Assembly: GCA_030063045.1 (NCBI GenBank)
Contig: JAQSEB010000153.1
Location: 62,001 to 126,000 of the forward strand
Origin: Pratylenchus scribneri
Taxonomy: Eukaryota; Nematoda; Chromadorea; Rhabditida; Pratylenchidae
Length of the DNA stretch: 64,000 nucleotides
Reading direction: 5' to 3'
The notes under the pieces: model-generated
Database searches by the model: none
Told to the model about the DNA's origin: nothing
Seen by the model: the letters and a program-made list of their open reading frames with translations, nothing else
Made by a program: the position numbers and the translations under genes
Shown: positions 39,257-53,700 of the stretch, one piece after another
Position numbering within the stretch: the first letter of the stretch is position 1
How the letters are laid out: every line of letters begins with the position of its first letter

Positions 39257-42200
39257 ATTTAAAATTTCTGAAAAACCATAGTAGGATATAACAGAATATT
39301 ATTTATAAATACTATAAACAATGAAGAATAAAAATTTTAAAAATTCAAAGATTTTTCCAAAAATCCATTTTGCATAGCAATTTTTTGTCCAGGGCTGAAT
39401 ATGCATTTCCTTGCTTTGTCTCCGTCGGAAAATTTCTTGAAAATTTGAAATTTTTAAAAAATTTTTAGAAAATAATTATTTAAAATTTCTGAAAAACCAT
39501 AGTAGGATATAACAGAATATTATTTATAAATACTATAAACAATGAAGAATAAAAATTTTAAAAATTCAAAGATTTTTCCAAAAAACCATTTTGCATAGCA
39601 ATTTTTTGTCCAGGGCTGAATATGCATTTCCTTGCTTTGTCTCCGTCGGAAAATTTCTTGAAAATTTGAAATTTTTAAAAAATTTTTAGAAAATAATTAT
39701 TTAAAATTTCTGAAAAACCATAGTAGGATATAACAGAATATTATTTATAAATACTATAAACAATGAAGAATAAAAATTTTAAAAATTCAAAGATTTTTCC
39801 AAAAATCCATTTTGCATAGCAATTTTTTGTCCAGGGCTGAATATGCATTTCCTTGCTTTGTCTCCGTCGGAAAATTTCTTGAAAATTTGAAATTTTTAAA
39901 AAATTCTTAGAAAATAATTATTTCAAATTTCTGAAAAACCATAGTAGGATATAACGGAATATTATTTATAAATACTATAAATAATGAAGAATAAAAATTT
40001 TAAAAATTCAAAGATTTTTCCAAAAAACCATTTTGCATAGCAATTTTTTGTCCAGGGCTGAATATGCATTTCCTTGCTTTGTCTCCGTCGGAAAATTTCT
40101 TGAAAATTTGAAATTTTTAAAAAATTCTTAGAAAATAATTATTTCAAATTTCTGAAAAACCATAGTAGGATATAACGGAATATTATTTATAAATACTATA
40201 AATAATGAAGAATAAAAATTTTAAAAATTCAAAGATTTTTCCAAAAATCCATTTTGCATAGCAATTTTTTGTCCAGGGCTGAATATGCATTTCCTTGCTT
40301 TGTCTCCGTCGGAAAATTTCTTGAAAATTTGAAATTTTTAAAAAATTCTTAGAAAATAATTATTTAAAATTTCTGAAAAACCATAGTAGGATATAACAGA
40401 ATATTATTTATAAATACTATAAACAATGAAGAATAAAAATTTTAAAAATTCAAAGATTTTTCCAAAAATCCATTTTGCATAGCAATTTTTTGTCCAGGGC
40501 TGAATATGCATTTCCTTGCTTTGTCTCCGTCGGAAATTTCTTGAAAATTTGAAATTTTTAAAAAATTCTTAGAAAATAATTATTTCAAATTTCTGAAAAA
40601 CCATAGTAGGATATAACGGAATATTATTTATAAATACTATAAATAATGAAGAATAAAAATTTTAAAAATTCAAAGATTTTTCCAAAAAACCATTTTGCAT
40701 AGCAATTTTTTGTCCAGGGCTGAATATGCATTTCCTTGCTTTGTCTCCGTCGGAAAATTTCTTGAAAATTTGAAATTTTTAAAAAATTCTTAGAAAATAA
40801 TTATTTCAAATTTCTGAAAAACCATAGTAGGATATAACGGAATATTATTTATAAATACTATAAATAATGAAGAATAAAAATTTTAAAAATTCAAAGATTT
40901 TTTCAAAAAACTATTTTGCATAGCAATTTTTTGTCCAGGGCTGAATATGCATTTCCTTGCTTTGTCTCCGTCGGAAAATTTCTTGAAAATTTGAAATTTT
41001 TTAAAAATTCTTAGAAAATAATTATTTAAAATTTCTGAAAAACCATAGTAGGATATAACAGAATATTATTTATAAATACTATAAACAATGAAGAATAAAA
41101 ATTTTAAAAATTCAAAGATTTTTCCAAAAATCCATTTTGCATAGCAATTTTTTGTCCAGGGCTGAATATGCATTTCCTTGCTTTGTCTCCGTCGGAAAAT
41201 TTCTTGAAAATTTGAAATTTTTAAAAAATTCTTAGAAAATAATTATTTAAAATTTCTGAAAAACCATAGTAGGATATAACGGAATATTATTTATAAATAC
41301 TATAAATAATGAAGAATAAAAATTTTAAAAATTCAAAGATTTTTTCAAAAAACTATTTTGCATAGCAATTTTTTGTCCAGGGCTGAATATGCATTTCCTT
41401 GCTTTGTCTCCGTCGGAAAATTTCTTGAAAATTTGAAATTTTTAAAAAATTCTTAGAAAATAATTATTTCAAATTTCTGAAAAACCATAGTAGGATATAA
41501 CGGAATATTATTTATAAATACTATAAATAATGAAGAATAAAAATTTTAAAAATTCAAAGATTTTTCCAAAAAACCATTTTGCATAGCAATTTTTTGTCCA
41601 GGGCTGAATATGCATTTCCTTGCTTTGTCTCCGTCGGAAAATTTCTTGAAAATTTGAAATTTTTAAAAAATTCTTAGAAAATAATTATTTCAAATTTCTG
41701 AAAAACCATAGTAGGATATAACAGAATATTATTTATAAATACTATAAACAATGAAGAATAAAAATTTTAAAAATTCAAAGATTTTTCCAAAAATCCATTT
41801 TGCATAGCAATTTTTTGTCCAGGGCTGAATATGCATTTCCTTGCTTTGTCTCCGTCGGAAAATTTCTTGAAAATTTGAAATTTTTTAAAAATTCTTAGAA
41901 AATAATTATTTAAAATTTCTGAAAAACCATAGTAGGATATAACAGAATATTATTTATAAATACTATAAACAATGAAGAATAAAAATTTTAAAAATTCAAA
42001 GATTTTTCCAAAAATCCATTTTGCATAGCAATTTTTTGTCCAGGGCTGAATATGCATTTCCTTGCTTTGTCTCCGTCGGAAAATTTCTTGAAAATTTGAA
42101 ATTTTTAAAAAATTCTTAGAAAATAATTATTTAAAATTTCTGAAAAACCATAGTAGGATATAACAGAATATTATTTATAAATACTATAAACAATGAAGAA

Positions 42201-43259
42201 TAAAAATTTTAAAAATTCAAAGATTTTTCCAAAAATCCATTTTGCATAGCAATTTTTTGTCCAGGGCTGAATATGCATTTCCTTGCTTTGTCTCCGTCGG
42301 AAAATTTCTTGAAAATTTGAAATTTTTAAAAAATTCTTAGAAAATAATTATTTAAAATTTCTGAAAAACCATAGTAGGATATAACAGAATATTATTTATA
42401 AATACTATAAACAATGAAGAATAAAAATTTTAAAAATTCAAAGATTTTTCCAAAAAACCATTTTGCATAGCAATTTTTTGTCCAGGGCTGAATATGCATT
42501 TCCTTGCTTTGTCTCCGTCGGAAAATTTCTTGAAAATTTGAAATTTTTAAAAAATTCTTAGAAAATAATTATTTCAAATTTCTGAAAAACCATAGTAGGA
42601 TATAACGGAATATTATTTATAAATACTATAAATAATGAAGAATAAAAATTTTAAAAATTCAAAGATTTTTCCAAAAAACCATTTTGCATAGCAATTTTTT
42701 GTCCAGGGCTGAATATGCATTTCCTTGCTTTGTCTCCGTCGGAAAATTTCTTGAAAATTTGAAATTTTTAAAAAATTCTTAGAAAATAATTATTTCAAAT
42801 TTCTGAAAAACCATAGTAGGATATAACAGAATATTATTTATAAATACTATAAACAATGAAGAATAAAAATTTTAAAAATTCAAAGATTTTTCCAAAAATC
42901 CATTTTGCATAGCAATTTTTTGTCCAGGGCTGAATATGCATTTCCTTGCTTTGTCTCCGTCGGAAAATTTCTTGAAAATTTGAAATTTTTAAAAAATTCT
43001 TAGAAAATAATTATTTAAAATTTCTGAAAAACCATAGTAGGATATAACAGAATATTATTTATAAATACTATAAACAATGAAGAATAAAAATTTTAAAAAT
43101 TCAAAGATTTTTCCAAAAATCCATTTTGCATAGCAATTTTTTGTCCAGGGCTGAATATGCATTTCCTTGCTTTGTCTCCGTCGGAAAATTTCTTGAAAAT
43201 TTGAAATTTTTAAAAAATTCTTAGAAAATAATTATTTAAAATTTCTGAAAAACCATAGT

Positions 43260-44820
43260 AGGATATAACGGAATATTATTTATAAATACTATAAATAATG
43301 AAGAATAAAAATTTTAAAAATTCAAAGATTTTTTCAAAAAACTATTTTGCATAGCAATTTTTTGTCCAGGGCTGAATATGCATTTCCTTGCTTTGTCTCC
43401 GTCGGAAAATTTCTTGAAAATTTGAAATTTTTTAAAAATTCTTAGAAAATAATTATTTAAAATTTCTGAAAAACCATAGTAGGATATAACAGAATATTAT
43501 TTATAAATACTATAAACAATGAAGAATAAAAATTTTAAAAATTCAAAGATTTTTCCAAAAATCCATTTTGCATAGCAATTTTTTGTCCAGGGCTGAATAT
43601 GCATTTCCTTGCTTTGTCTCCGTCGGAAAATTTCTTGAAAATTTGAAATTTTTAAAAAATTCTTAGAAAATAATTATTTAAAATTTCTGAAAAACCATAG
43701 TAGGATATAACGGAATATTATTTATAAATACTATAAATAATGAAGAATAAAAATTTTAAAAATTCAAAGATTTTTCCAAAAATCCATTTTGCATAGCAAT
43801 TTTTTGTCCAGGGCTGAATATGCATTTCCTTGCTTTGTCTCCGTCGGAAAATTTCTTGAAAATTTGAAATTTTTAAAAAATTCTTAGAAAATAATTATTT
43901 AAAATTTCTGAAAAACCATAGTAGGATATAACAGAATATTATTTATAAATACTATAAACAATGAAGAATAAAAATTTTAAAAATTCAAAGATTTTTCCAA
44001 AAATCCATTTTGCATAGCAATTTTTTGTCCAGGGCTGAATATGCATTTCCTTGCTTTGTCTCCGTCGGAAAATTTCTTGAAAATTTGAAATTTTTAAAAA
44101 ATTCTTAGAAAATAATTATTTAAAATTTCTGAAAAACCATAGTAGGATATAACGGAATATTATTTATAAATACTATAAATAATGAAGAATAAAAATTTTA
44201 AAAATTCAAAGATTTTTTCAAAAAACTATTTTGCATAGCAATTTTTTGTCCAGGGCTGAATATGCATTTCCTTGCTTTGTCTCCGTCGGAAAATTTCTTG
44301 AAAATTTGAAATTTTTTAAAAATTCTTAGAAAATAATTATTTAAAATTTCTGAAAAACCATAGTAGGATATAACAGAATATTATTTATAAATACTATAAA
44401 CAATGAAGAATAAAAATTTTAAAAATTCAAAGATTTTTCCAAAAATCCATTTTGCATAGCAATTTTTTGTCCAGGGCTGAATATGCATTTCCTTGCTTTG
44501 TCTCCGTCGGAAAATTTCTTGAAAATTTGAAATTTTTAAAAAATTCTTAGAAAATAATTATTTAAAATTTCTGAAAAACCATAGTAGGATATAACGGAAT
44601 ATTATTTATAAATACTATAAATAATGAAGAATAAAAATTTTAAAAATTCAAAGATTTTTTCAAAAAACTATTTTGCATAGCAATTTTTTGTCCAGGGCTG
44701 AATATGCATTTCCTTGCTTTGTCTCCGTCGGAAAATTTCTTGAAAATTTGAAATTTTTAAAAAATTCTTAGAAAATAATTATTTAAAATTTCTGAAAAAC
44801 CATAGTAGGATATAACAGAA
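43260..44820 (+). repeat. Satellite higher-order repeat, 2-mer (442 bp)
   Basis: The CGGAATATT variant alternates with CAGAATATT and occurs at 43269, 43711, 44153 and 44595, each 442 bp (2 x 221) apart. Confidence 0.8.
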
Positions 44821-47800
44821 TATTATTTATAAATACTATAAACAATGAAGAATAAAAATTTTAAAAATTCAAAGATTTTTCCAAAAATCCATTTTGCATA
44901 GCAATTTTTTGTCCAGGGCTGAATATGCATTTCCTTGCTTTGTCTCCGTCGGAAAATTTCTTGAAAATTTGAAATTTTTAAAAAATTCTTAGAAAATAAT
45001 TATTTAAAATTTCTGAAAAACCATAGTAGGATATAACAGAATATTATTTATAAATACTATAAACAATGAAGAATAAAAATTTTAAAAATTCAAAGATTTT
45101 TCCAAAAATCCATTTTGCATAGCAATTTTTTGTCCAGGGCTGAATATGCATTTCCTTGCTTTGTCTCCGTCGGAAAATTTCTTGAAAATTTGAAATTTTT
45201 AAAAAATTCTTAGAAAATAATTATTTAAAATTTCTGAAAAACCATAGTAGGATATAACAGAATATTATTTATAAATACTATAAACAATGAAGAATAAAAA
45301 TTTTAAAAATTCAAAGATTTTTCCAAAAATCCATTTTGCATAGCAATTTTTTGTCCAGGGCTGAATATGCATTTCCTTGCTTTGTCTCCGTCGGAAATTT
45401 CTTGAAAATTTGAAATTTTTAAAAAATTCTTAGAAAATAATTATTTCAAATTTCTGAAAAACCATAGTAGGATATAACGGAATATTATTTATAAATACTA
45501 TAAATAATGAAGAATAAAAATTTTAAAAATTCAAAGATTTTTCCAAAAAACTATTTTGCATAGCAATTTTTTGTCCAGGGCTGAATATGCATTTCCTTGC
45601 TTTGTCTCCGTCGGAAAATTTCTTGAAAATTTGAAATTTTTAAAAAATTCTTAGAAAATAATTATTTCAAATTTCTGAAAAACCATAGTAGGATATAACG
45701 GAATATTATTTATAAATACTATAAATAATGAAGAATAAAAATTTTAAAAATTCAAAGATTTTTTCAAAAAACTATTTTGCATAGCAATTTTTTGTCCAGG
45801 GCTGAATATGCATTTCCTTGCTTTGTCTCCGTCGGAAAATTTCTTGAAAATTTGAAATTTTTTAAAAATTCTTAGAAAATAATTATTTAAAATTTCTGAA
45901 AAACCATAGTAGGATATAACAGAATATTATTTATAAATACTATAAACAATGAAGAATAAAAATTTTAAAAATTCAAAGATTTTTCCAAAAATCCATTTTG
46001 CATAGCAATTTTTTGTCCAGGGCTGAATATGCATTTCCTTGCTTTGTCTCCGTCGGAAAATTTCTTGAAAATTTGAAATTTTTAAAAAATTCTTAGAAAA
46101 TAATTATTTAAAATTTCTGAAAAACCATACTAGGATATAACAGAATATTATTTATAAATACTATAAACAATGAAGAATAAAAATTTTAAAAATTCAAAGA
46201 TTTTTCCAAAAAACCATTTTGCATAGCAATTTTTTGTCCAGGGCTGAATATGCATTTCCTTGCTTTGTCTCCGTCGGAAAATTTCTTGAAAATTTGAAAT
46301 TTTTAAAAAATTCTTAGAAAATAATTATTTCAAATTTCTGAAAAACCATAGTAGGATATAACGGAATATTATTTATAAATACTATAAATAATGAAGAATA
46401 AAAATTTTAAAAATTCAAAGATTTTTCCGAAAATCCATTTTGCATAGCAATTTTTTGTCCAGGGCTGAATATGCATTTCCTTGCTTTGTCTCCGTCGGAA
46501 ATTTCTTGAAAATTCGAAATTTTTAAAAAATTCTTAGAAAATAATTATTTCAAATTTCTGAAAAACCATAGTAGGATATAACGGAATATTATTTATAAAT
46601 ACTATAAATAATGAAGAATAAAAATTTTAAAAATTCAAAGATTTTTCCAAAAAACCATTTTGCATAGCAATTTTTTGTCCAGGGCTGAATATGCATTTCC
46701 TTGCTCTGTCTCCGTCGGAAAATTTCTTGAAAATTTGAAATTTTTAAAAAATTCTTAGAAAATAATTATTTCAAATTTCTGAAAAACCATAGTAGGATAT
46801 AACGGAATATTATTTATAAATACTATAAATAATGAAGAATAAAAATTTTAAAAATTCAAAGATTTTTTCAAAAAACTATTTTGCATAGCAATTTTTTGTC
46901 CAGGGCTGAATATGCATTTCCTTGCTTTGTCTCCGTCGGAAAATTTCTTGAAAATTTGAAATTTTTTAAAAATTCTTAGAAAATAATTATTTAAAATTTC
47001 TGAAAAACCATAGTAGGATATAACAGAATATTATTTATAAATACTATAAACAATGAAGAATAAAAATTTTAAAAATTCAAAGATTTTTCCAAAAATCCAT
47101 TTTGCATAGCAATTTTTTGTCCAGGGCTGAATATGCATTTCCTTGCTTTGTCTCCGTCGGAAAATTTCTTGAAAATTTGAAATTTTTAAAAAATTCTTAG
47201 AAAATAATTATTTAAAATTTCTGAAAAACCATAGTAGGATATAACAGAATATTATTTATAAATACTATAAACAATGAAGAATAAAAATTTTAAAAATTCA
47301 AAGATTTTTCCAAAAAACCATTTTGCATAGCAATTTTTTGTCCAGGGCTGAATATGCATTTCCTTGCTTTGTCTCCGTCGGAAAATTTCTTGAAAATTTG
47401 AAATTTTAAAAAAATTCTTAGAAAATAATTATTTCAAATTTCTGAAAAACCATAGTAGGATATAATAGAATATTATTTATAAATACTATAAACAATGAAG
47501 AATAAAAATTTTAAAAATTCAAAGATTTTTCCAAAAATCCATTTTGCATAGCAATTTTTTGTCCAGGGCTGAATATGCATTTCCTTGCTTTGTCTCCGTC
47601 GGAAAATTTCTTGAAAATTTGAAATTTTTAAAAAATTCTTAGAAAATAATTATTTAAAATTTCTGAAAAACCATAGTAGGATATAACAGAATATTATTTA
47701 TAAATACTATAAACAATGAAGAATAAAAATTTTAAAAATTCAAAGATTTTTCCAAAAATCCATTTTGCATAGCAATTTTTTGTCAAGGTCTGAATATGCA

Positions 47801-49089
47801 TTTCCTTGCTTTGTCTCCGTCGGAAAATTTCTTGAAAATTTGAAATTTTTAAGAAATTCTTAGAAAATAATTATTTAAAATTTCTGAAAAACCATAGTAG
47901 GATATAACAGAATATTATTTATAAATACTATAAACAATGAAGAATAAAAATTTTAAAAATTCAAAGATTTTTCCAAAAATCCATTTTGCATAGCAATTTT
48001 TTGTCCAGGGCTGAATATGCATTTCCTTGCTTTGTCTCCTTCGGAAATTTCTTGAAAATTTGAAATTTTTAAAAAATTCTTAGAAAATAATTATTTCAAA
48101 TTTCTGAAAAACCATAGTAGGATATAACGGAATATTATTTATAAATACTATAAATAATGAAGAATAAAAATTTTAAAAATTCAAAAATTTTTCCAAAAAA
48201 CCATTTTGCATAGCAATTTTTTGTCCAGGGCTGAATATGCATTTCCTTGCTTTGTCTCCGTCGGAAAAATTTCTTAAAAATTTGAAATTTTTAAAAAATT
48301 TTTAGAAAATAATTATTTAAAATTTCTGAAAAACCATAGTAGGATATAACAGAATATTATTTATAAATACTATAAACAATGAAGAATAAAAATTTTAAAA
48401 ATTCAAAGATTTTTCCAAAAAACCATTTTGCATAGCAATTTTTTGTCCAGGGCTGAATATGCATTTCCTTGCTTTGTCTCCGTCGGAAAATTTCTTGAAA
48501 ATTTGAAATTTTTAAAAAATTTTTAGAAAATAATTATTTAAAATTTCTGAAAAACCATAGTAGGATATAACAGAATATTATTTATAAATACTATAAACAA
48601 TGAAGAATAAAAATTTTAAAAATTCAAAGATTTTTCCAAAAATCCATTTTGCATAGCAATTTTTTGTCCAGGGCTGAATATGCATTTCCTTGCTTTGTCT
48701 CCGTCGGAAAATTTCTTGAAAATTTGAAATTTTTAAAAATTCTTAGAAAATAATTATTTAAAATTTCTGAAAAACCATAGTAGGATATAACAGAATATTA
48801 TTTATAAATACTATAAACAATGAAGAATAAAAATTTTAAAAATTCAAAGATTTTTCCAAAAAACCATTTTGCATAGCAATTTTTTGTCCAGGGCTGAATA
48901 TGCATTTCCTTGCTTTGTCTCCGTCGGAAAATTTCTTGAAAATTTGAAATTTTTAAAAAATTCTTAGAAAATAATTATTTAAAATTTCTGAAAAACCATA
49001 GTAGGATATAACAGAATATTATTTATAAATACTATAAACAATGAAGAATAAAAATTTTAAAAATTCAAAGATTTTTCCAAAAAACCATT

Positions 49090-52000
49090 TTGCATAGCAA
49101 TTTTTTTGTCCTGGGCTGAATATGCATTTCCTTGCTTTGTCTCCGTCGGAAATTTCTTGAAAATTTGAAATTTTTAAAAAATTCTTAGAAAATAATTATT
49201 TCAAATTTCTGAAAAACCATAGTAGGATATAACGGAATATTATTTATAAATACTATAAATAATGAAGAATAAAAATTTTAAAAATTCAAAGATTTTTCCA
49301 AAAAACCATTTTGCATAGCAATTTTTTGTCCAGGGCTGAATATGCATTTCCTTGCTTTGTCTCCGTCGGAAAAATTTCTTAAAAATTTGAAATTTTTAAA
49401 AAATTTTTAGAAAATAATTATTTAAAATTTCTGAAAAACCATAGTAGGATATAACAGAATATTATTTATAAATACTATAAACAATGAAGAATAAAAATTT
49501 TAAAAATTCAAAGATTTTTCCAAAAAACCATTTTGCATAGCAATTTTTTGTCCAGGGCTGAATATGCATTTCCTTGCTTTGTCTCCGTCGGAAAATTTCT
49601 TGAAAATTTGAAATTTTTTAAAAATTCTTAGAAAATAATTATTTAAAATTTCTGAAAAACCATAGTAGGATATAACAGAATATTATTTATAAATACTATA
49701 AACAATGAAGAATAAAAATTTTAAAAATTCAAAGATTTTTCCAAAAATCCATTTTGCATAGCAATTTTTTGTCCAGGGCTGAATATGCATTTCCTTGCTT
49801 TGTCTCCGTCGGAAAATTTCTTGAAAATTTGAAATTTTTAAAAAATTCTTAGAAAATAATTATTTAAAATTTCTGAAAAACCATACTAGGATATAACAGA
49901 ATATTATTTATAAATACTATAAACAATGAAGAATAAAAATTTTAAAAATTCAAAGATTTTTCCAAAAAACCATTTTGCATAGCAATTTTTTGTCCAGGGC
50001 TGAATATGCATTTCCATGCTTTGTCTCCGTCGGAAAATTTCTTGAAAATTTGAAATTTTTAAAAAATTCTTAGAAAATAATTATTTCAAATTTCTGAAAA
50101 ACCATAGTAGGATATAACGGAATATTATTTATAAATACTATAAATAATGAAGAATAAAAATTTTAAAAATTCAAAGATTTTTCCAAAAATCCATTTTGCA
50201 TAGCAATTTTTTGTCCAGGGCTGAATATGCATTTCCTTGCTTTGTCTCCGTCGGAAATTTCTTGAAAATTCGAAATTTTTAAAAAATTCTTAGAAAATAA
50301 TTATTTCAAATTTCTGAAAAACCATAGTAGGATATAACGGAATATTATTTATAAATACTATAAATAATGAAGAATAAAAATTTTAAAAATTCAAAGATTT
50401 TTCCAAAAAACCATTTTGCATAGCAATTTTTTGTCCAGGGCTGAATATGCATTTCCTTGCTCTGTCTCCGTCGGAAAATTTCTTGAAAATTTGAAATTTT
50501 TAAAAAATTCTTAGAAAATAATTATTTCAAATTTCTGAAAAACCATAGTATAATATAACGGAATATTATTTATAAATACTATAAATAATGAAGAATAAAA
50601 ATTTTAAAAATTCAAAGATTTTTCCAAAAAACCATTTTGCATAGCAATTTTTTGTCCAGGGCTGAATATGCATTTCCTTGCTTTGTCTCCGTCGGAAAAT
50701 TTCTTGAAAATTTGAAATTTTTAAAAAATTCTTAGAAAATAATTATTTCAAATTTCTGAAAAACCATAGAAGGACGTCTAAGTATATTATCTATATATTC
50801 TATAAACAATGGAGAATAAAAATTTTAAAAATTCAAAGATTTTTCCAAAAAACCATTTTGCATAGCAATTTTTTGTCCAAGGCTGAATATGCATTTCCTT
50901 GCTTTGTCTCCGTCGGAAAATTTCTTGAAAATTTGAAATTTTTAAAAAATTCTTAGAAAATAATTATTTAAAATTTCTGAAAAACCATAGTAGGATATAA
51001 CAGAATATTATTTATAAATACTCTAAACAATGAAGAATAAAAATTTTAAAAATTTAAAGATTTTTCCAAAAAACCATTTTGCATAGCAATTTTTTGTCCA
51101 GGGCTGAATATGCATTTCCTTGCTTTGTCTCCTTCGGAAATTTCTTGAAAATTTGAAATTTTTAAAAAATTCTTAGAAAATAATTATTTCAAATTTCTGA
51201 AAAACCATAGTAGGATATAACGGAATATTATTTATAAATACTATAAATAATGAAGAATAAAAATTTTAAAAATTCAAAAATTTTTCCAAAAAACCATTTT
51301 GCATAGCAATTTTTTGTCCAGGGCTGAATATGCATTTCCTTGCTTTGTCTCCGTCGGAAAAATTTCTTAAAAATTTGAAATTTTTAAAAAATTTTTAGAA
51401 AATAATTATTTAAAATTTCTGAAAAACCATAGTAGGATATAACAGAATATTATTTATAAATACTATAAACAATGAAGAATAAAAATTTTAAAAATTCAAA
51501 GATTTTTCCAAAAAACCATTTTGCATAGCAATTTTTTGTCCAGGGCTGAATATGCATTTCCTTGCTTTGTCTCCGTCGGAAAATTTCTTGAAAATTTGAA
51601 ATTTTTAAAAAATTTTTAGAAAATAATTATTTAAAATTTCTGAAAAACCATAGTAGGATATAACAGAATATTATTTATAAATACTATAAACAATGAAGAA
51701 TAAAAATTTTAAAAATTCAAAGATTTTTCCAAAAATCCATTTTGCATAGCAATTTTTTGTCCAGGGCTGAATATGCATTTCCTTGCTTTGTCTCCGTCGG
51801 AAAATTTCTTGAAAATTTGAAATTTTTAAAAATTCTTAGAAAATAATTATTTAAAATTTCTGAAAAACCATAGTAGGATATAACAGAATATTATTTATAA
51901 ATACTATAAACAATGAAGAATAAAAATTTTAAAAATTCAAAGATTTTTCCAAAAAACCATTTTGCATAGCAATTTTTTGTCCAGGGCTGAATATGCATTT

Positions 52001-53700
52001 CCTTGCTTTGTCTCCGTCGGAAAATTTCTTGAAAATTTGAAATTTTTAAAAAATTCTTAGAAAATAATTATTTAAAATTTCTGAAAAACCATAGTAGGAT
52101 ATAACAGAATATTATTTATAAATACTATAAACAATGAAGAATAAAAATTTTAAAAATTCAAAGATTTTTCCAAAAAACCATTTTGCATAGCAATTTTTTT
52201 GTCCTGGGCTGAATATGCATTTCCTTGCTTTGTCTCCGTCGGAAATTTCTTGAAAATTTGAAATTTTTAAAAAATTCTTAGAAAATAATTATTTCAAATT
52301 TCTGAAAAACCATAGTAGGATATAACGGAATATTATTTATAAATACTATAAATAATGAAGAATAAAAATTTTAAAAATTCAAAGATTTTTCCAAAAAACC
52401 ATTTTGCATAGCAATTTTTTGTCCAGGGCTGAATATGCATTTCCTTGCTTTGTCTCCGTCGGAAAAATTTCTTAAAAATTTGAAATTTTTAAAAAATTTT
52501 TAGAAAATAATTATTTAAAATTTCTGAAAAACCATAGTAGGATATAACAGAATATTATTTATAAATACTATAAACAATGAAGAATAAAAATTTTAAAAAT
52601 TCAAAGATTTTTCCAAAAAACCATTTTGCATAGCAATTTTTTGTCCAGGGCTGAATATGCATTTCCTTGCTTTGTCTCCGTCGGAAAATTTCTTGAAAAT
52701 TTGAAATTTTTTAAAAATTCTTAGAAAATAATTATTTAAAATTTCTGAAAAACCATAGTAGGATATAACAGAATATTATTTATAAATACTATAAACAATG
52801 AAGAATAAAAATTTTAAAAATTCAAAGATTTTTCCAAAAATCCATTTTGCATAGCAATTTTTTGTCCAGGGCTGAATATGCATTTCCTTGCTTTGTCTCC
52901 GTCGGAAAATTTCTTGAAAATTTGAAATTTTTAAAAAATTCTTAGAAAATAATTATTTAAAATTTCTGAAAAACCATACTAGGATATAACAGAATATTAT
53001 TTATAAATACTATAAACAATGAAGAATAAAAATTTTAAAAATTCAAAGATTTTTCCAAAAAACCATTTTGCATAGCAATTTTTTGTCCAGGGCTGAATAT
53101 GCATTTCCATGCTTTGTCTCCGTCGGAAAATTTCTTGAAAATTTGAAATTTTTAAAAAATTCTTAGAAAATAATTATTTCAAATTTCTGAAAAACCATAG
53201 TAGGATATAACGGAATATTATTTATAAATACTATAAATAATGAAGAATAAAAATTTTAAAAATTCAAAGATTTTTCCAAAAATCCATTTTGCATAGCAAT
53301 TTTTTGTCCAGGGCTGAATATGCATTTCCTTGCTTTGTCTCCGTCGGAAATTTCTTGAAAATTCGAAATTTTTAAAAAATTCTTAGAAAATAATTATTTC
53401 AAATTTCTGAAAAACCATAGTAGGATATAACGGAATATTATTTATAAATACTATAAATAATGAAGAATAAAAATTTTAAAAATTCAAAGATTTTTCCAAA
53501 AAACCATTTTGCATAGCAATTTTTTGTCCAGGGCTGAATATGCATTTCCTTGCTCTGTCTCCGTCGGAAAATTTCTTGAAAATTTGAAATTTTTAAAAAA
53601 TTCTTAGAAAATAATTATTTCAAATTTCTGAAAAACCATAGTATAATATAACGGAATATTATTTATAAATACTATAAATAATGAAGAATAAAAATTTTAA
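49090..53700 (+). repeat. Satellite higher-order repeat, 14-mer (3093 bp)
   Basis: Rare variants recur at 3093 bp (14 monomers minus one base). TGTCCTGGGC is at about 49110 and 52203. CCATACTAGG is at about 49884 and 52977. AGTATAATATAAC is at about 50549 and 53642. Each is otherwise nearly absent, so this is a recent block duplication. Confidence 0.85.
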
